Shown here: piece after piece, positions 31,715-41,722 of the stretch
Layout of the letters: every line of letters starts with the position of its first letter
Position numbering within the stretch: position 1 is the first letter of the stretch
Source of the DNA: Acidovorax sp.
GTDB lineage: Bacteria; Pseudomonadota; Gammaproteobacteria; Burkholderiales; Burkholderiaceae_C
DNA length: 64,000 nucleotides
Assembly: GCF_022763525.1 (NCBI RefSeq)
Contig: NZ_JALEGG010000007.1
Span: 1-64,000 of the forward strand
Direction: 5' to 3'
Translations under genes and position numbers: made by a program
Notes under the pieces: generated by a model
What the model was told of the DNA's origin: nothing
Seen by the model: only the letters and a program-made list of their open reading frames with translations
Database searches by the model: none

Positions 31715-32470
31715 CTACGCCACGCCGTCCACGATCACCTGCGGTGCCCCCTGCGAGCAGCTTTCGACGCGTGCCTGGATGCGGTAGATCTCCCGAAGCA
31801 TGTCCGTCGTGATCACCTGGTCGCAAGGGCCGCTGCGCTGCGCCCGGCCGTTGGCGATCACCAGGGCCTGATCGCAGTAGCGCAGGGCCTGGTTGAGGTC
31901 ATGCAGTGCGACGAATACGATCAGCCCACGCGCCCGCGCCAGTGCGCGCATGAAGTCCAGCACCTGGATCTGCCGGTACAGGTCGAGTGCACTGGTGGGC
32001 TCGTCCATGAGCAGGATCTCGGGGTCGCGCGCCAGCGTCTGGGCGATGGACACCAATTGCCGCTGGCCGCCGCTCAGCTCGCCCAAGTTGCGAAAAGCCA
32101 GTTCCGCGATGCCCAGGGAGGCGGCGATGGCGCCGACCTGCGCCAGCTCGGCATCGCTCACGGCCCAGCCCTGGTGCTGCTGTTTGGCGGCCAGCAGGAT
32201 CGACTCATACACCGTGAGCCGGGCGCTGGCGTTGATGTCCTGCGGCATGTAGCAGATACCGCCTGAGCCCCGGCGCGAGCCTTGCAGCAGCACTTCGCCC
32301 GGGCCCTTGAGCATGCCGGCCACCCGTTTGAACAGCGTGGACTTGCCGGCTGCGTTCGGGCCGATCACCGCCACCACCTGCCCTGCGTGGTAGACCGGCG
32401 TGCTGATTTTCTGCAGCGCCGCACGGCTGCCGTAGTGCGCGCCCAGGCCCTGTAGTTGCAGTGTCACCAT
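31715..32470 (-). CDS. Iron-siderophore ABC transporter ATP-binding protein
   Basis: GPNAAGKSTLFKRVAG, LGELSGGQRQLVSIAQTLARDPEILLMDEPTSALD. Confidence 0.94.
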   Translation of the reverse strand: MVTLQLQGLGAHYGSRAALQKISTPVYHAGQVVAVIGPNAAGKSTLFKRVAGMLKGPGEVLLQGSRRGSGGICYMPQDINASARLTVYESILLAAKQQHQGWAVSDAELAQVGAIAASLGIAELAFRNLGELSGGQRQLVSIAQTLARDPEILLMDEPTSALDLYRQIQVLDFMRALARARGLIVFVALHDLNQALRYCDQALVIANGRAQRSGPCDQVITTDMLREIYRIQARVESCSQGAPQVIVDGVA

Positions 32471-33528
32471 GAGCGCCCCCGGCCGCTCAGGATGAGCGAG
32501 ATGAAGAACGGCACGCCGATCAGCGACGTCACCACGCCGACGGGAAAGATGGCTCCGGGGATGAGCGTCTTGCTGACCACCGAGCTGATCGACAGCAGCA
32601 GCGCCCCGGTCATCACCGAGGCGGGCAGAAAGAACCGCTGGTCCTCTCCGATCAGCATGCGCGCGATGTGCGGGCCCACCAGCCCGACAAAGCCGATGGT
32701 GCCCACGAAAGCCACCGGGAAGGCGGCCAGCAGGCTGATCAGCACCAGTGTCTGCAGGCGCAGGCGCGACACGTTGATGCCGAAGCTGGCGGCCTTGTCG
32801 TCCCCCAGGCGCAGGGCCGTCAAGGCCCAGCTGTTGCGTGCAAACAGGGGCAGCGTGACCGCGATGACTAGGCACGTCACGCCGAGCTTGGGCCAGGTGG
32901 CCTTGGTCAGGCTGCCCATCGTCCAGAACACCACGGCAGCGACGGCTTGCTCGGTGGCGAAATACTGCACCAAGGCGAGCAGCGCATTGAAGGTGAACAC
33001 CAGGGCGATGCCCAGCAGCACCATGGTCTCGGTGGTCACGCCCCGTTTCACGCTGAGCAGATGGATCAACCCGGCCGACAGCATCGCCATGACAAACGCA
33101 TTGACGGGGACCATGTAGCCCGCGAAAGAAGGGAAGAGCGCGACGCCAAACGCCAGCCCGAGCGCGGCGCCGAAGCTGGCGGCCGCCGAGATGCCCAGCG
33201 TGAACGGGCTGGCCAGGGGGTTGTTCAGCGTGGTCTGCATTTGCGCACCGGCCACCGACAGCGCCGCGCCCACGGCCAACGCCATGAGCGCCGTGGGCAG
33301 CCGGATGTCCCACACCACCACGCGCAGCTGCAGGGGCACGCTGTCAGGCCACAGCACCGCCTGCACGACCTCCTTCACGCTGTAGCCGACCGGCCCGAGC
33401 GCCAGGTCGAGCACCAGGCTCAAGGTGGTCAGCACCAGGAAGCCCAGCAGCAGCCAGCGCTTGCGGCGCACGAGCGCGCGGTAGCCGGCGGTCTGACCCG
33501 CCGGGGTTGCCATCGCAGCGATGTTCAT
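32464..33528 (-). CDS. Iron-siderophore ABC transporter permease (FecCD family)
   Basis: LGPVGYSVKEVVQAVLW...RLPTALMALAVGAALSVAGAQMQTTLNNPLASPFTLGISAAASFGAAL; C-terminal VGPHIARMLIG. Confidence 0.95.
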   Translation of the reverse strand: MNIAAMATPAGQTAGYRALVRRKRWLLLGFLVLTTLSLVLDLALGPVGYSVKEVVQAVLWPDSVPLQLRVVVWDIRLPTALMALAVGAALSVAGAQMQTTLNNPLASPFTLGISAAASFGAALGLAFGVALFPSFAGYMVPVNAFVMAMLSAGLIHLLSVKRGVTTETMVLLGIALVFTFNALLALVQYFATEQAVAAVVFWTMGSLTKATWPKLGVTCLVIAVTLPLFARNSWALTALRLGDDKAASFGINVSRLRLQTLVLISLLAAFPVAFVGTIGFVGLVGPHIARMLIGEDQRFFLPASVMTGALLLSISSVVSKTLIPGAIFPVGVVTSLIGVPFFISLILSGRGRSW

Positions 33529-34748
33529 GGCGCTGCCTTGGCTGCGGGCGATGCACCGCCGTCCAAGCTCACGAAGTAGCCCGGCTGGTAGGGCACGGGC
33601 AGGAAGCGCTCGTGCAATTCGCGGTAGGTGGCGTCCGGGTCAAGGTCCGCGAACAGCGCGGGGTGGAGCCACTTGGCCAGCTGCTGGATGGCCACGAACT
33701 CGTACGGACTGTTGTAGAACTGGTGCCAGATGGCGTGAAACGCGCGGTCTTGCGCGGCCCGGGTGCCCGCGTACGCCGGGCGACGGGTGTAGGCTTCCAG
33801 CTTGCGCCGCGCTTCGGCCAGATCGGCGCCAGGCCCCACGCCGATCCAGCGGCCCGAGGGCACGTAGGCCTCCCAGTTGGCGCTGGTGACCACGACCTGG
33901 TCGGGGTTGGCGGCAATCACCTGTTCGGGGTTGAGCTGGCCGAACGTGCCTGGAATCATGCCCCTGGCCACGTTGGTGCCACCTGCCACTTCCACGAACT
34001 TGCCGAAATTTTCGTTGCCGAAGCTCAGGCAGCAGTCTTCCGTGTAGCCGCCGATGCGTTCGATGAAGACCTTGGGGCGCGCTGGCTGAGCCGCCGCAAT
34101 GGCGCCCGACACGCGCTGGATCTGCGCGTTGCGGTAGGCAATGAACTCCTCGGCGCGCGCTTCCTTGCCGAGCAAGCGGCCGATCAGGCGCATGGTAGGT
34201 TCGGTGTTTTCCATGGGATGGTGGCGGAAGTCCACGTACACCACGGGGATCCCTAGCGCCGCGAGCTTCTCGATGTAGCGGGCGTCGTCCGTGGCGCGCT
34301 GGGCCTCGATGTTGAGCAGGATCACGTCGGGCTTTTGCGCAATGGCCTGCTCGATGTCAAAGGTGCCGTCCTCGAAGCCGCCAAAGGTGGGGATGTCTGC
34401 AATGGCCGGAAATCTCCGTGCGTAGGCCGAGTAGGTATCGGGGTCCGCCTGGATCAGGTCCTTGCGCCAGCCCACGATGCGCTGGATCGGGTTGTCCGTA
34501 TCGAGCGCCGCCACCAGGTACAGCTGCCGGCCTTCGCCCAGGATCACGCGCTGCGCCGGCACGCGGACCTGCACCTCGCGGCCCAGCAGGTCCTTCACCG
34601 TGACGCTCTGGGCTTGCGGTGGCAGAGCAGCGGCTGCAGTGCTGTCTGCGCGGCGACCTGGATCGAGGAGAAAGATGCCCGCGGCCACGACACCGACGGA
34701 TACGAGAGTCAGGAGCGCAATGCCCCAGCGGCGATCAATTGCCATCAC
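33525..34748 (-). CDS. Iron-siderophore ABC transporter substrate-binding protein
   Basis: N-terminal TM/signal; VKDLLGREVQVRVPAQRVILGEGRQLYLVAAL, PDVILLN; operon context. Confidence 0.88.
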   Translation of the reverse strand: MMAIDRRWGIALLTLVSVGVVAAGIFLLDPGRRADSTAAAALPPQAQSVTVKDLLGREVQVRVPAQRVILGEGRQLYLVAALDTDNPIQRIVGWRKDLIQADPDTYSAYARRFPAIADIPTFGGFEDGTFDIEQAIAQKPDVILLNIEAQRATDDARYIEKLAALGIPVVYVDFRHHPMENTEPTMRLIGRLLGKEARAEEFIAYRNAQIQRVSGAIAAAQPARPKVFIERIGGYTEDCCLSFGNENFGKFVEVAGGTNVARGMIPGTFGQLNPEQVIAANPDQVVVTSANWEAYVPSGRWIGVGPGADLAEARRKLEAYTRRPAYAGTRAAQDRAFHAIWHQFYNSPYEFVAIQQLAKWLHPALFADLDPDATYRELHERFLPVPYQPGYFVSLDGGASPAAKAAP

Positions 34749-34798
34749 ATAGCCTCTTTATGGTTTGAAAAGTGGGGAGTTGAAAAGGGGGCGCTGTC

Positions 34799-36079
34799 TC
34801 AGGGCCCGGCCAGCGTTCCGCTGCGGGCCTGGCTTGCACGGCTTGCGCGCAGCAGCGCCAGGATGACGCCCAGCGCACAGGCATAGGCCGCGGCCACGAG
34901 GAAATAGGTGCTGTGCAGACCCAGCAGCTGCGTGAGCCCGCCGCCCAGGGCGATGCCGCTCATCGACGAAAACTGCGCCGTGCTCTGGGCCACGCCCAGC
35001 ATGCGCCCCTGGCGCTCCCTGCTCGTGGCGTGGGAGATCAGCGTCATCAGCACCGGGGTGGTGGCGCCCAGCAGCACACCCCATGCAAAGTGCAGTGCGA
35101 TGAAGAACGCCACGCTGCGCGTGACGCCTGCCAGCACCATGAGCACCATGCATACTGCGGCCACCCAGGCCAGGCGCGCCAGGGTGGTGTGGCCGTCGCG
35201 CCGCTCAAAATAGCGCGCCCACCACGTGGCGGATGCGATAAAGCCCAGCGAGAGCAGCCCGTAGCACAGGCCGACCACCCAGTTGTCCACCGCGAACACT
35301 GAACGCACGTACAGCGCAAACGGCGTCTGCGTGAGCATGCGGGCCACCAGCAGGCACCCCAGCACGGCCAGCAGGCCGGCCACGGGCGACGCGTGCCACG
35401 GCACGGGCGGTACAGGCGCGGCGTCGCCGGTGGAGGTGGATGGAGAGCGCTGCGGCGCAGCCAGCGCTGCGGCGCCTTCTGCAGGGGTGCGCGGCAGCAG
35501 CCCGGCCACCGCTACGGCGCACAGCGCGCACAGCCCGGCGGCGGTGAGGTTGATCCAGAAGAACGTGGCGTGGTCCAGGATGAGCCCTCCGGCGAGGGCA
35601 CCCAGAAGCGAGCCCACGTTGGTGGAGACCTGCAGATAGGCAAACAGCCGCCCTCGGCTGGCCGGCGTGACGATGCCCACGCCATAGGCCTGCGCGGGCG
35701 CCAGGTACCCGGCGCACGCGCCTTGCAGAAAACGCAACGCGAGAATCGTCCACACGTCCTGCGTGAACGCCAGGGCCAGTTGCGTCACCGCGAGGCCCAG
35801 CAGGGCACGGATCATCATGGGCTTGTGGCCGAAGCGGTCGCCCACCTTGCCCCAGAAAGCGCTGGTGAGCGCGATGCCCAGCATGGGGCCCACGTAGACG
35901 GCGACGCCGGCAAACGCCCGCAGGGCCGGTGAGGCCGCCAGGGATTGCAAGTGCACAGGCCAGAACGGCCCACTCATCTCCATGGCGCCCATGGAGACGA
36001 GCTGGATCACGAACAGCGCGTGGACCAGGCCAGGCAAGCGGGCGTTGGCGATGGAGTGCGCAGCCGGTGCGAGAGCCAT
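34799..36079 (-). CDS. MFS transporter, likely siderophore exporter
   Basis: 12-TM pattern; FWGKVGDRFGHKPMMIRALLGLAVTQ. Confidence 0.9.
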   Translation of the reverse strand: MALAPAAHSIANARLPGLVHALFVIQLVSMGAMEMSGPFWPVHLQSLAASPALRAFAGVAVYVGPMLGIALTSAFWGKVGDRFGHKPMMIRALLGLAVTQLALAFTQDVWTILALRFLQGACAGYLAPAQAYGVGIVTPASRGRLFAYLQVSTNVGSLLGALAGGLILDHATFFWINLTAAGLCALCAVAVAGLLPRTPAEGAAALAAPQRSPSTSTGDAAPVPPVPWHASPVAGLLAVLGCLLVARMLTQTPFALYVRSVFAVDNWVVGLCYGLLSLGFIASATWWARYFERRDGHTTLARLAWVAAVCMVLMVLAGVTRSVAFFIALHFAWGVLLGATTPVLMTLISHATSRERQGRMLGVAQSTAQFSSMSGIALGGGLTQLLGLHSTYFLVAAAYACALGVILALLRASRASQARSGTLAGP

Positions 36080-38013
36080 CAGCCGTGTGCACTGGGCTGC
36101 AACGCCGCCAGCGGATTGGGAAGGTGGTGCTGCAAGCGATAGTCGGCGTACTGCTGCAGGTGCATGCGCAGTACCGAGCGTGTGGGCCAGGGCGCTTCCA
36201 GAAACTGCGTGCGCTCCGCATGCCACAGCGAGGGCTCGATGCGGGGCTTCACCGCGTCAAATGCTGCGGCCGTTTCTTCGCGCAGGATCTCCCAGAGCCA
36301 CGTGGGCGGCAACTGGTATTCGTGCGTGAGCGCCAGCGCCAGTTCGTGCAGGTGGCAGACAAAGCACGCGTCCAGCACAAAAGTGCGAACGGGTTCGATA
36401 TCGTCCCGGAAGACGGTGGGCAGGATGCCCGGGTGCACGTAGGGCTGCAGCGTGTGCCCGCGCGCCTCCAGCAGTGGAGCAAAGGTCCGCCCGTCCCCGA
36501 AATCCCGGATCAGCAGGCCCCGGGGGGTGCCATCCTCGGCGCACAGCACCGAGGTGTTCTGCTGATGTGCTTCCAGCCCGATACCGTAGAGCAGGTAGAT
36601 GGCCAGTACGGGCTGCACCACGGTGCGTGCGTACTGCCTGAAATAGACGCCCACCGCCTCGGGCGTGGCGCGGCCCGCTAGCGGCCGCTCGATGAGTTCG
36701 GTGATCAGCGCTCGCCCATCCACCGGCGAGGCGGTGAAGAGCGTGGCTACGGTGATGGGCAGCAAGCCGTCGTTGCGGTCCAGCGCCTGTGCGGTGGCAC
36801 GGTAGGCCACCGACAAATGCCTGCCTGGCCGATCTTCCTGGCGGACCGCGTGCCGGTAGTGCAGGGCCACTTCCTCGGGGAAGATCTCCAAGCGATGGCC
36901 GAACCCCTGCTCCTGAGCCAGGATGCGTTCAATCACCGCGCTGATGCGCGGGCCCATGTGGATCGACTTGGCCTGCAGGCTGCGCTGCTCGCTGGTCAGC
37001 CACAGCGCCAGCGGCAGTTTGATGAAGGGCGGCGTGGCGCTGGGCAGCTGCGGCACCATGGTGCGAAACGACATGGTGGGACGGGTGTCGATGTCGGGGC
37101 CGTCGAAGACCAGCACGCCTTCGGCGATTTCGGCGGCGTACGCGTCCTTCACGTAGTGATCGAGGTGCCAGCTGTGGATGGGCAGGGGCAGCCAGTCGCG
37201 CTCGTCGAGGTGACGCGCCGCGAGGCCATCCTTCCAGCGTTGCCACACCTGCGGGAACCGCTCGGCAAACCACGTGCGGTAGTCCGCCACGTGGGGCATG
37301 CGTTCCACATAGGCCATGTTGGAGCGCAGCGCGGCGATGCGCACCGGCACCTGTGCGTCGAACTCCGGCGACAGCTGCGCGACCTCGGCGGGGCTCAGCT
37401 GGGGCTTGGTTTTCCAGGTGGGGTAGAAGGGATGGCCCTCCAGCGAGCCCCATTGCTCGAGCAGCACCGCCGCCTCGCGCAGGGTGCAGTTCTGACGCAG
37501 GTGGTCCACCAGGCCCCGGGCGCCCGTGGCCTCCATGGCCTGGCGCAGGGTCTGGTTCCAGTGGGCGCGGTGGGACCGCGCCAGTGCGTCGTTGGCGACG
37601 CTGTTGGCCACGTCGTCGTGAAGCCCGGCCAAGCTCTCGGGCGATGGCGTGAAGTCAAACCGGGGTGCCAGCAGGTCGATGAGCTGGCCGGGCGTGTCGA
37701 TGGCCAGCCGGGTGCCGTCTGCCTTGACCAGGGTGACCGTGCCGGTCAGCACATAGGTGGCCGCTGGCGCGGCCCACAAGCCGCTGAAATACAGCAGGGC
37801 GTGCTGGTCCCACAGCGGAAACCATGCGGCTGCGCCGTGGGGCGCGAAAACCAGGGCGCTGCAGTCCAGGATGCCTTCGGCAAAGAGGCAGCGCACCAGG
37901 CGCCGCAAGGCGTTGTGCCGCGAGAACGCGGTCGCATCCTGCTGCGGCGCCGATGCTGCAGGCAGGGCCTGCGAGGTGGGCGAGGCGGGCAAGGGGTGGT
38001 TGGAAAGTTGCAT
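36079..38013 (-). CDS. IucA/IucC family NRPS-independent siderophore (NIS) synthetase
   Basis: EGHPFYPTWKTKPQLS, WLPLPIHSWHLDHYVKDAYA, PTMSFRTMVPQ, LEAHQQNTSVLCAEDGTPRGLLIRDFGDG. Confidence 0.95.
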   Translation of the reverse strand: MQLSNHPLPASPTSQALPAASAPQQDATAFSRHNALRRLVRCLFAEGILDCSALVFAPHGAAAWFPLWDQHALLYFSGLWAAPAATYVLTGTVTLVKADGTRLAIDTPGQLIDLLAPRFDFTPSPESLAGLHDDVANSVANDALARSHRAHWNQTLRQAMEATGARGLVDHLRQNCTLREAAVLLEQWGSLEGHPFYPTWKTKPQLSPAEVAQLSPEFDAQVPVRIAALRSNMAYVERMPHVADYRTWFAERFPQVWQRWKDGLAARHLDERDWLPLPIHSWHLDHYVKDAYAAEIAEGVLVFDGPDIDTRPTMSFRTMVPQLPSATPPFIKLPLALWLTSEQRSLQAKSIHMGPRISAVIERILAQEQGFGHRLEIFPEEVALHYRHAVRQEDRPGRHLSVAYRATAQALDRNDGLLPITVATLFTASPVDGRALITELIERPLAGRATPEAVGVYFRQYARTVVQPVLAIYLLYGIGLEAHQQNTSVLCAEDGTPRGLLIRDFGDGRTFAPLLEARGHTLQPYVHPGILPTVFRDDIEPVRTFVLDACFVCHLHELALALTHEYQLPPTWLWEILREETAAAFDAVKPRIEPSLWHAERTQFLEAPWPTRSVLRMHLQQYADYRLQHHLPNPLAALQPSAHG

Positions 38014-38043
38014 GGGTGTGCTTCAAGCGTCAGGCCCAGCTGG

Positions 38044-39192
38044 TCAGGCTGGCCAGGTGGATGGGAAGTAATCGAGCGCGGAGCCGCGCAGGCCCTGCAT
38101 GTAGCCCACGTTCCAGTCGAAGATCTCCTGGATGTGGGGCAAGCGGACATCCAGTCGGCGCCCCATCTCCACCAGCACGGCCAGGCCGTAGGCCACGTCT
38201 TCCTGGAAGGCCCGGCTCTCCTTGTCGATCACGTAGCCGGGCTGGGTGGGGGCCGGGGCCATGGGGGCTTCGATGGCGTCGTAGGCCTGGTTGGTGCGCA
38301 GTGTCGACAGCAGCGTGCGCGGGTCGCGGATCTGGTCGCCGTAGGCTTCGACGATTTCCTGGTGCAGCGGCTTGACGGACGACAGATCAATGCCCAGGCG
38401 CTCCTGCACCGCCTGGCACAGGCGCTGGCATTCCTCATCGCTGCGCTGCAGAAAGTACGCCCCCAGCTCGGTGCAGTCGGTCCACCAGCACACCGGCGCG
38501 GGAAACGCGCGCCCGTGCCACTGGCTGTAGGGGCCTGCCAGCCCATAGACGACCGAGCTGTGCATGATCGGGTTGCCCGGTGTGAGGGTGATTTCCAGGA
38601 AGTGGTCGAGCAGGTGCACGGGCGCCGCATACAGGCGCTGCAGCAGGCCTTGCAGTGCGGCCCGGGCCTCGGGGGTTTCGCGTGCATGGGTGCCCACATG
38701 CAGCACCTGCTTGGCGCCGCCCATGCGCACCGAGACACCGGGGTGCAGGTCGAACGCGGTGTGCGGCACGTCCTTCATGCCCCAGATCACTGCGTTGGGC
38801 CGTTCGGCAAGGATCTGCTCGGCCAGCCAGTCGAAGCCGCAGAAACCGGGGATTGCGCCCACGTACACCGGTTTGTCACGTGGTAGCGCGTGCACCACGC
38901 GGCGCAGCCAGGGGGCGCGCACGTGGGCCGGTACGGTCAGGACCACGAGGTCTGCCTGGGCGGCCAGGCTGGCTTCGGCGCCCACGGCGTCCAGGCGCGC
39001 GCGCAGCGGCGGGGCATCGGGCACGAAGGCGGTCAGGCTTTCGCTGCTGGCGTGGTGCTGTGCGATCACGTCCTGCCGTGTGGTGAGAAGCGACACGCGA
39101 ACGCCGGGCACCTGCTTGAACAGCACGGCGTTCAAGTGCCCTGTCCGCCCGCCGCCGCAGACGACCACGTTCAGGTCTTGTCGGGCGCCCAC
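38044..39192 (-). CDS. NAD/NADP octopine/nopaline (opine) dehydrogenase family protein
   Basis: N-terminal Rossmann VVVCGGGRTGHLNAVLFKQVPGVRVSLLT; C-terminal LTPGNPIMHSSVVYGLAGPYSQWHG typical of Octopine_DH. Confidence 0.85.
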   Translation of the reverse strand: MGARQDLNVVVCGGGRTGHLNAVLFKQVPGVRVSLLTTRQDVIAQHHASSESLTAFVPDAPPLRARLDAVGAEASLAAQADLVVLTVPAHVRAPWLRRVVHALPRDKPVYVGAIPGFCGFDWLAEQILAERPNAVIWGMKDVPHTAFDLHPGVSVRMGGAKQVLHVGTHARETPEARAALQGLLQRLYAAPVHLLDHFLEITLTPGNPIMHSSVVYGLAGPYSQWHGRAFPAPVCWWTDCTELGAYFLQRSDEECQRLCQAVQERLGIDLSSVKPLHQEIVEAYGDQIRDPRTLLSTLRTNQAYDAIEAPMAPAPTQPGYVIDKESRAFQEDVAYGLAVLVEMGRRLDVRLPHIQEIFDWNVGYMQGLRGSALDYFPSTWPA

Positions 39193-39194
39193 GC

Positions 39195-40238
39195 TCAGGC
39201 CACCTTCAGCCGGTCGGCGGCACGCGGCATTTCTTCCACCACATCCTTCGCAAGCCAGCCATCCAGCTGCGCCCAGACCGTGGGGTCGATCATGTTGCGT
39301 TCTTTGAGCCAGGCTTCGTTGAACACCGTGTGCAGGTACTTCTCGCCCCCATCGGCCACCACCGCCACCACGTTGCCCGCGATCACGCCGCTGTGAATGA
39401 ACTCCAGCGCCTTGTAGAGCACGCCGCCGGTGGATCCCCCCACCAGCAGGCCCGTGTGTTGCGCGAAGTAGCGGGCAGTCTCGAAGGCCTGCGCATCGGT
39501 CACCTGCACGCCCATGTCGATGCAGCTGTAGTCCAGCACCAGGCCCACGGTGTCGCCCTTCGGCGTGCCCGTGCCCGACTGGTAATACGGCCGCCCTGGC
39601 TGGCCGAAGATGATCGACCCCGCAGGCTCCACCGCGATGGTGCGGGTGCGGGGGTTGTGCAGCTTGAGGCCGCGCGCGATGCCTGTCATGGAACCGCCCG
39701 TGCCCACGCAGCCCACGTACGCGTCCACCGGGCCCTGGACCTGTTCCACCACTTCGCGCACGAAGTCGAAATAGCCGCCGGCGTTGGCCACGTTGTCGGA
39801 CTGGTTCATGAACACAGCGCCGGGGATCTTGGAGGCCACCTCGGCCGCCAGCCGCTGCCGCTCGACCACGGCCACCTCGTCTTCGCGGTATTCGCCCTCC
39901 ACGTAGCGGATCTCCGCACCCAGGGCGCGCATCACGGCGATCTTGTCGGGCGCGGCGTGGTGGTCTACCACGGCGATGAAGCGCAGGCCGAACTCGATGG
40001 CGGCGATGGCCAGCCCGATGCCGGTGTTGCCCGAGGAGGACTCGACCACCACGCCGCCGGGCTGCAGGCGGCCGGAGCGCATGGCCGCCACGATCATGTT
40101 GCGGGCCATGCGGTCCTTGATGCTGCCACCCGGGTTGTTCTTCTCGATCTTGAGCAGCAGCCGCGTTTTCTTCGCGGGAATGGGGATGCCCAGGATGGGC
40201 GTGTTGCCGATCAGGTCCGTCACTTTGCTGAGAATCAT
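39195..40238 (-). CDS. Cysteine-synthase-like PLP enzyme, SbnA-like (2,3-diaminopropionate precursor synthesis)
   Basis: DLIGNTPILGIPIPAKKTRLLLKIEKNNPGGSIKDRMA, SSSGNTGIGLAI, VGTGGSMTGIARGLK; siderophore operon context. Confidence 0.88.
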   Translation of the reverse strand: MILSKVTDLIGNTPILGIPIPAKKTRLLLKIEKNNPGGSIKDRMARNMIVAAMRSGRLQPGGVVVESSSGNTGIGLAIAAIEFGLRFIAVVDHHAAPDKIAVMRALGAEIRYVEGEYREDEVAVVERQRLAAEVASKIPGAVFMNQSDNVANAGGYFDFVREVVEQVQGPVDAYVGCVGTGGSMTGIARGLKLHNPRTRTIAVEPAGSIIFGQPGRPYYQSGTGTPKGDTVGLVLDYSCIDMGVQVTDAQAFETARYFAQHTGLLVGGSTGGVLYKALEFIHSGVIAGNVVAVVADGGEKYLHTVFNEAWLKERNMIDPTVWAQLDGWLAKDVVEEMPRAADRLKVA

Positions 40239-40242
40239 GTCT

Positions 40243-41712
40243 TTACTCCGTTCGGTTGTCGTCTGGCGAAAAGGCCATGCCGCCGGCCGCAGTGCGCGTG
40301 ACCGCAATGCGCCGGGGCATGGGGTGGCGGTGAAACTCGTTTTCCAGCAGGTCCATCTGGTAGCCGGCCGTGTTGGCATACACCAGCAGGTCGCCGCGCT
40401 GCGGCGTGCGTGCAAAGTGGATCCAGCGGTGGGTCAGCACGTCGTCGTCCAGGCAGCTGTGCCCCGCGATGTAGGCGTGGCAGGTTGCCGGGGGCGCTCC
40501 TTGCGGCTGCGGGCACGCTGCGGGCACATGCAGCGGGTCGACCAGGAATTCCGAGCTGAACCACGTTTCGCAGGCGCTGAAACTGCTGCCCTCCACCAGC
40601 ACTACGCACCGCCCTGGCGCCAGGGGCTTGGTCCGGGTGACGCGAAAGACCGAGATCGCAGCCTGGTCCACCAGGCTGCGGCCGGGCTCGATGGCCAGCG
40701 TCAGGTCGGCGCCGCGCAGACACGCGGCCACGTCCAGGCCATCGGCACAGGGGGAGGCCAGCAGGTGCGCGAGCCAGGTGCTCGCATCCATCGGGCCGCC
40801 GTAGGGGTAGAAGGAGGCAGGCACCTTGCCGTGGCGGTAGTGGCCGCCGTCTTGCGCCGCCAGGAAAGACGCGTAGGCAGCGGCGTCCACGTAGCGGATC
40901 GGCAGCCCGCCGCCGATGTCCAGCATGCGTGGCGCGAGCCCGGCGCGGCGCGCCTCGCGGACCCAGGGGAGCAGCTCGCGGATCGCCTGCACGCGCGGCC
41001 CCACCTCATAGCCTCCCAGGTGGAAGTGGAAGCCCTCGAAGGCGACGGTGCCCTGGCGCTCTGCGAGCCGCTGCAGGCAGTCCTGCAGCTCTTGGGGGCC
41101 CATGCCGAAACGGCTCGATCCGCTGGCCACAGGCCGGTAGCGCAGCAGCACGCGCGCCGGGCGGCTGGGTGGTCCCGGGCGCAGGCAGTCTTCCAGGTCT
41201 TGCAGCTCCTGCCGCGAGTCGATGGAAACGAGCGCGCCTTGCGCGATCAGCAGCTCGTGAAAGGCGCGGGTCTTGGCCGGGCCGGTGGCGCAGAGCCGGC
41301 CGGGGTCTGCGCCGGCCTGCAATGCGTCGGCCGCCTCATGGAGGCTCGACACATCAACGCCGATGCCTGCCTGCACCGCGGCATGGATGAACGCCTGGGA
41401 TTTGTTGACCTTGGCGCCGTAGAAAACCTCGTGCCGCACGCCGTGGCGGCGCAACACATCGGTCAGCTTGCGGGCGTTGTCGCCCAGCAGGTGCGGCCAC
41501 ACCAGATTCAGCGGCGAGCCGTACTGCTCCACCAGCTCGTGCAGTACCACTGGCGATTCCTGCACCAGTTGGGCCACAGCCTCGTCCAGCAGGGGGGGCA
41601 GCGGGGGATAGGTGCTTGTCAGCCGCCCGCTCGGCAGCGAATGCACGGTGGCGTGCATTGTGTCGGCCACGCCCGGCAGGCTCGCGGGCTCGCCATGGTG
41701 ATGCGCTCGCAT
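40243..41712 (-). CDS. Fold-type III PLP-dependent decarboxylase (Y4yA/SbnH-like)
   Basis: FYGAKVNKSQAFI, HFHLGGYEVG, LDIGGGLPIRY, IEPGRSLVDQAA; operon context. Confidence 0.88.
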   Translation of the reverse strand: MRAHHHGEPASLPGVADTMHATVHSLPSGRLTSTYPPLPPLLDEAVAQLVQESPVVLHELVEQYGSPLNLVWPHLLGDNARKLTDVLRRHGVRHEVFYGAKVNKSQAFIHAAVQAGIGVDVSSLHEAADALQAGADPGRLCATGPAKTRAFHELLIAQGALVSIDSRQELQDLEDCLRPGPPSRPARVLLRYRPVASGSSRFGMGPQELQDCLQRLAERQGTVAFEGFHFHLGGYEVGPRVQAIRELLPWVREARRAGLAPRMLDIGGGLPIRYVDAAAYASFLAAQDGGHYRHGKVPASFYPYGGPMDASTWLAHLLASPCADGLDVAACLRGADLTLAIEPGRSLVDQAAISVFRVTRTKPLAPGRCVVLVEGSSFSACETWFSSEFLVDPLHVPAACPQPQGAPPATCHAYIAGHSCLDDDVLTHRWIHFARTPQRGDLLVYANTAGYQMDLLENEFHRHPMPRRIAVTRTAAGGMAFSPDDNRTE

Positions 41713-41722
41713 CGGCGATCGC

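Noticed and set aside
36817-38886. 689 aa plus-strand ORF
   Set aside because: Antisense to the IucA/IucC synthetase and opine dehydrogenase genes, no recognisable domains
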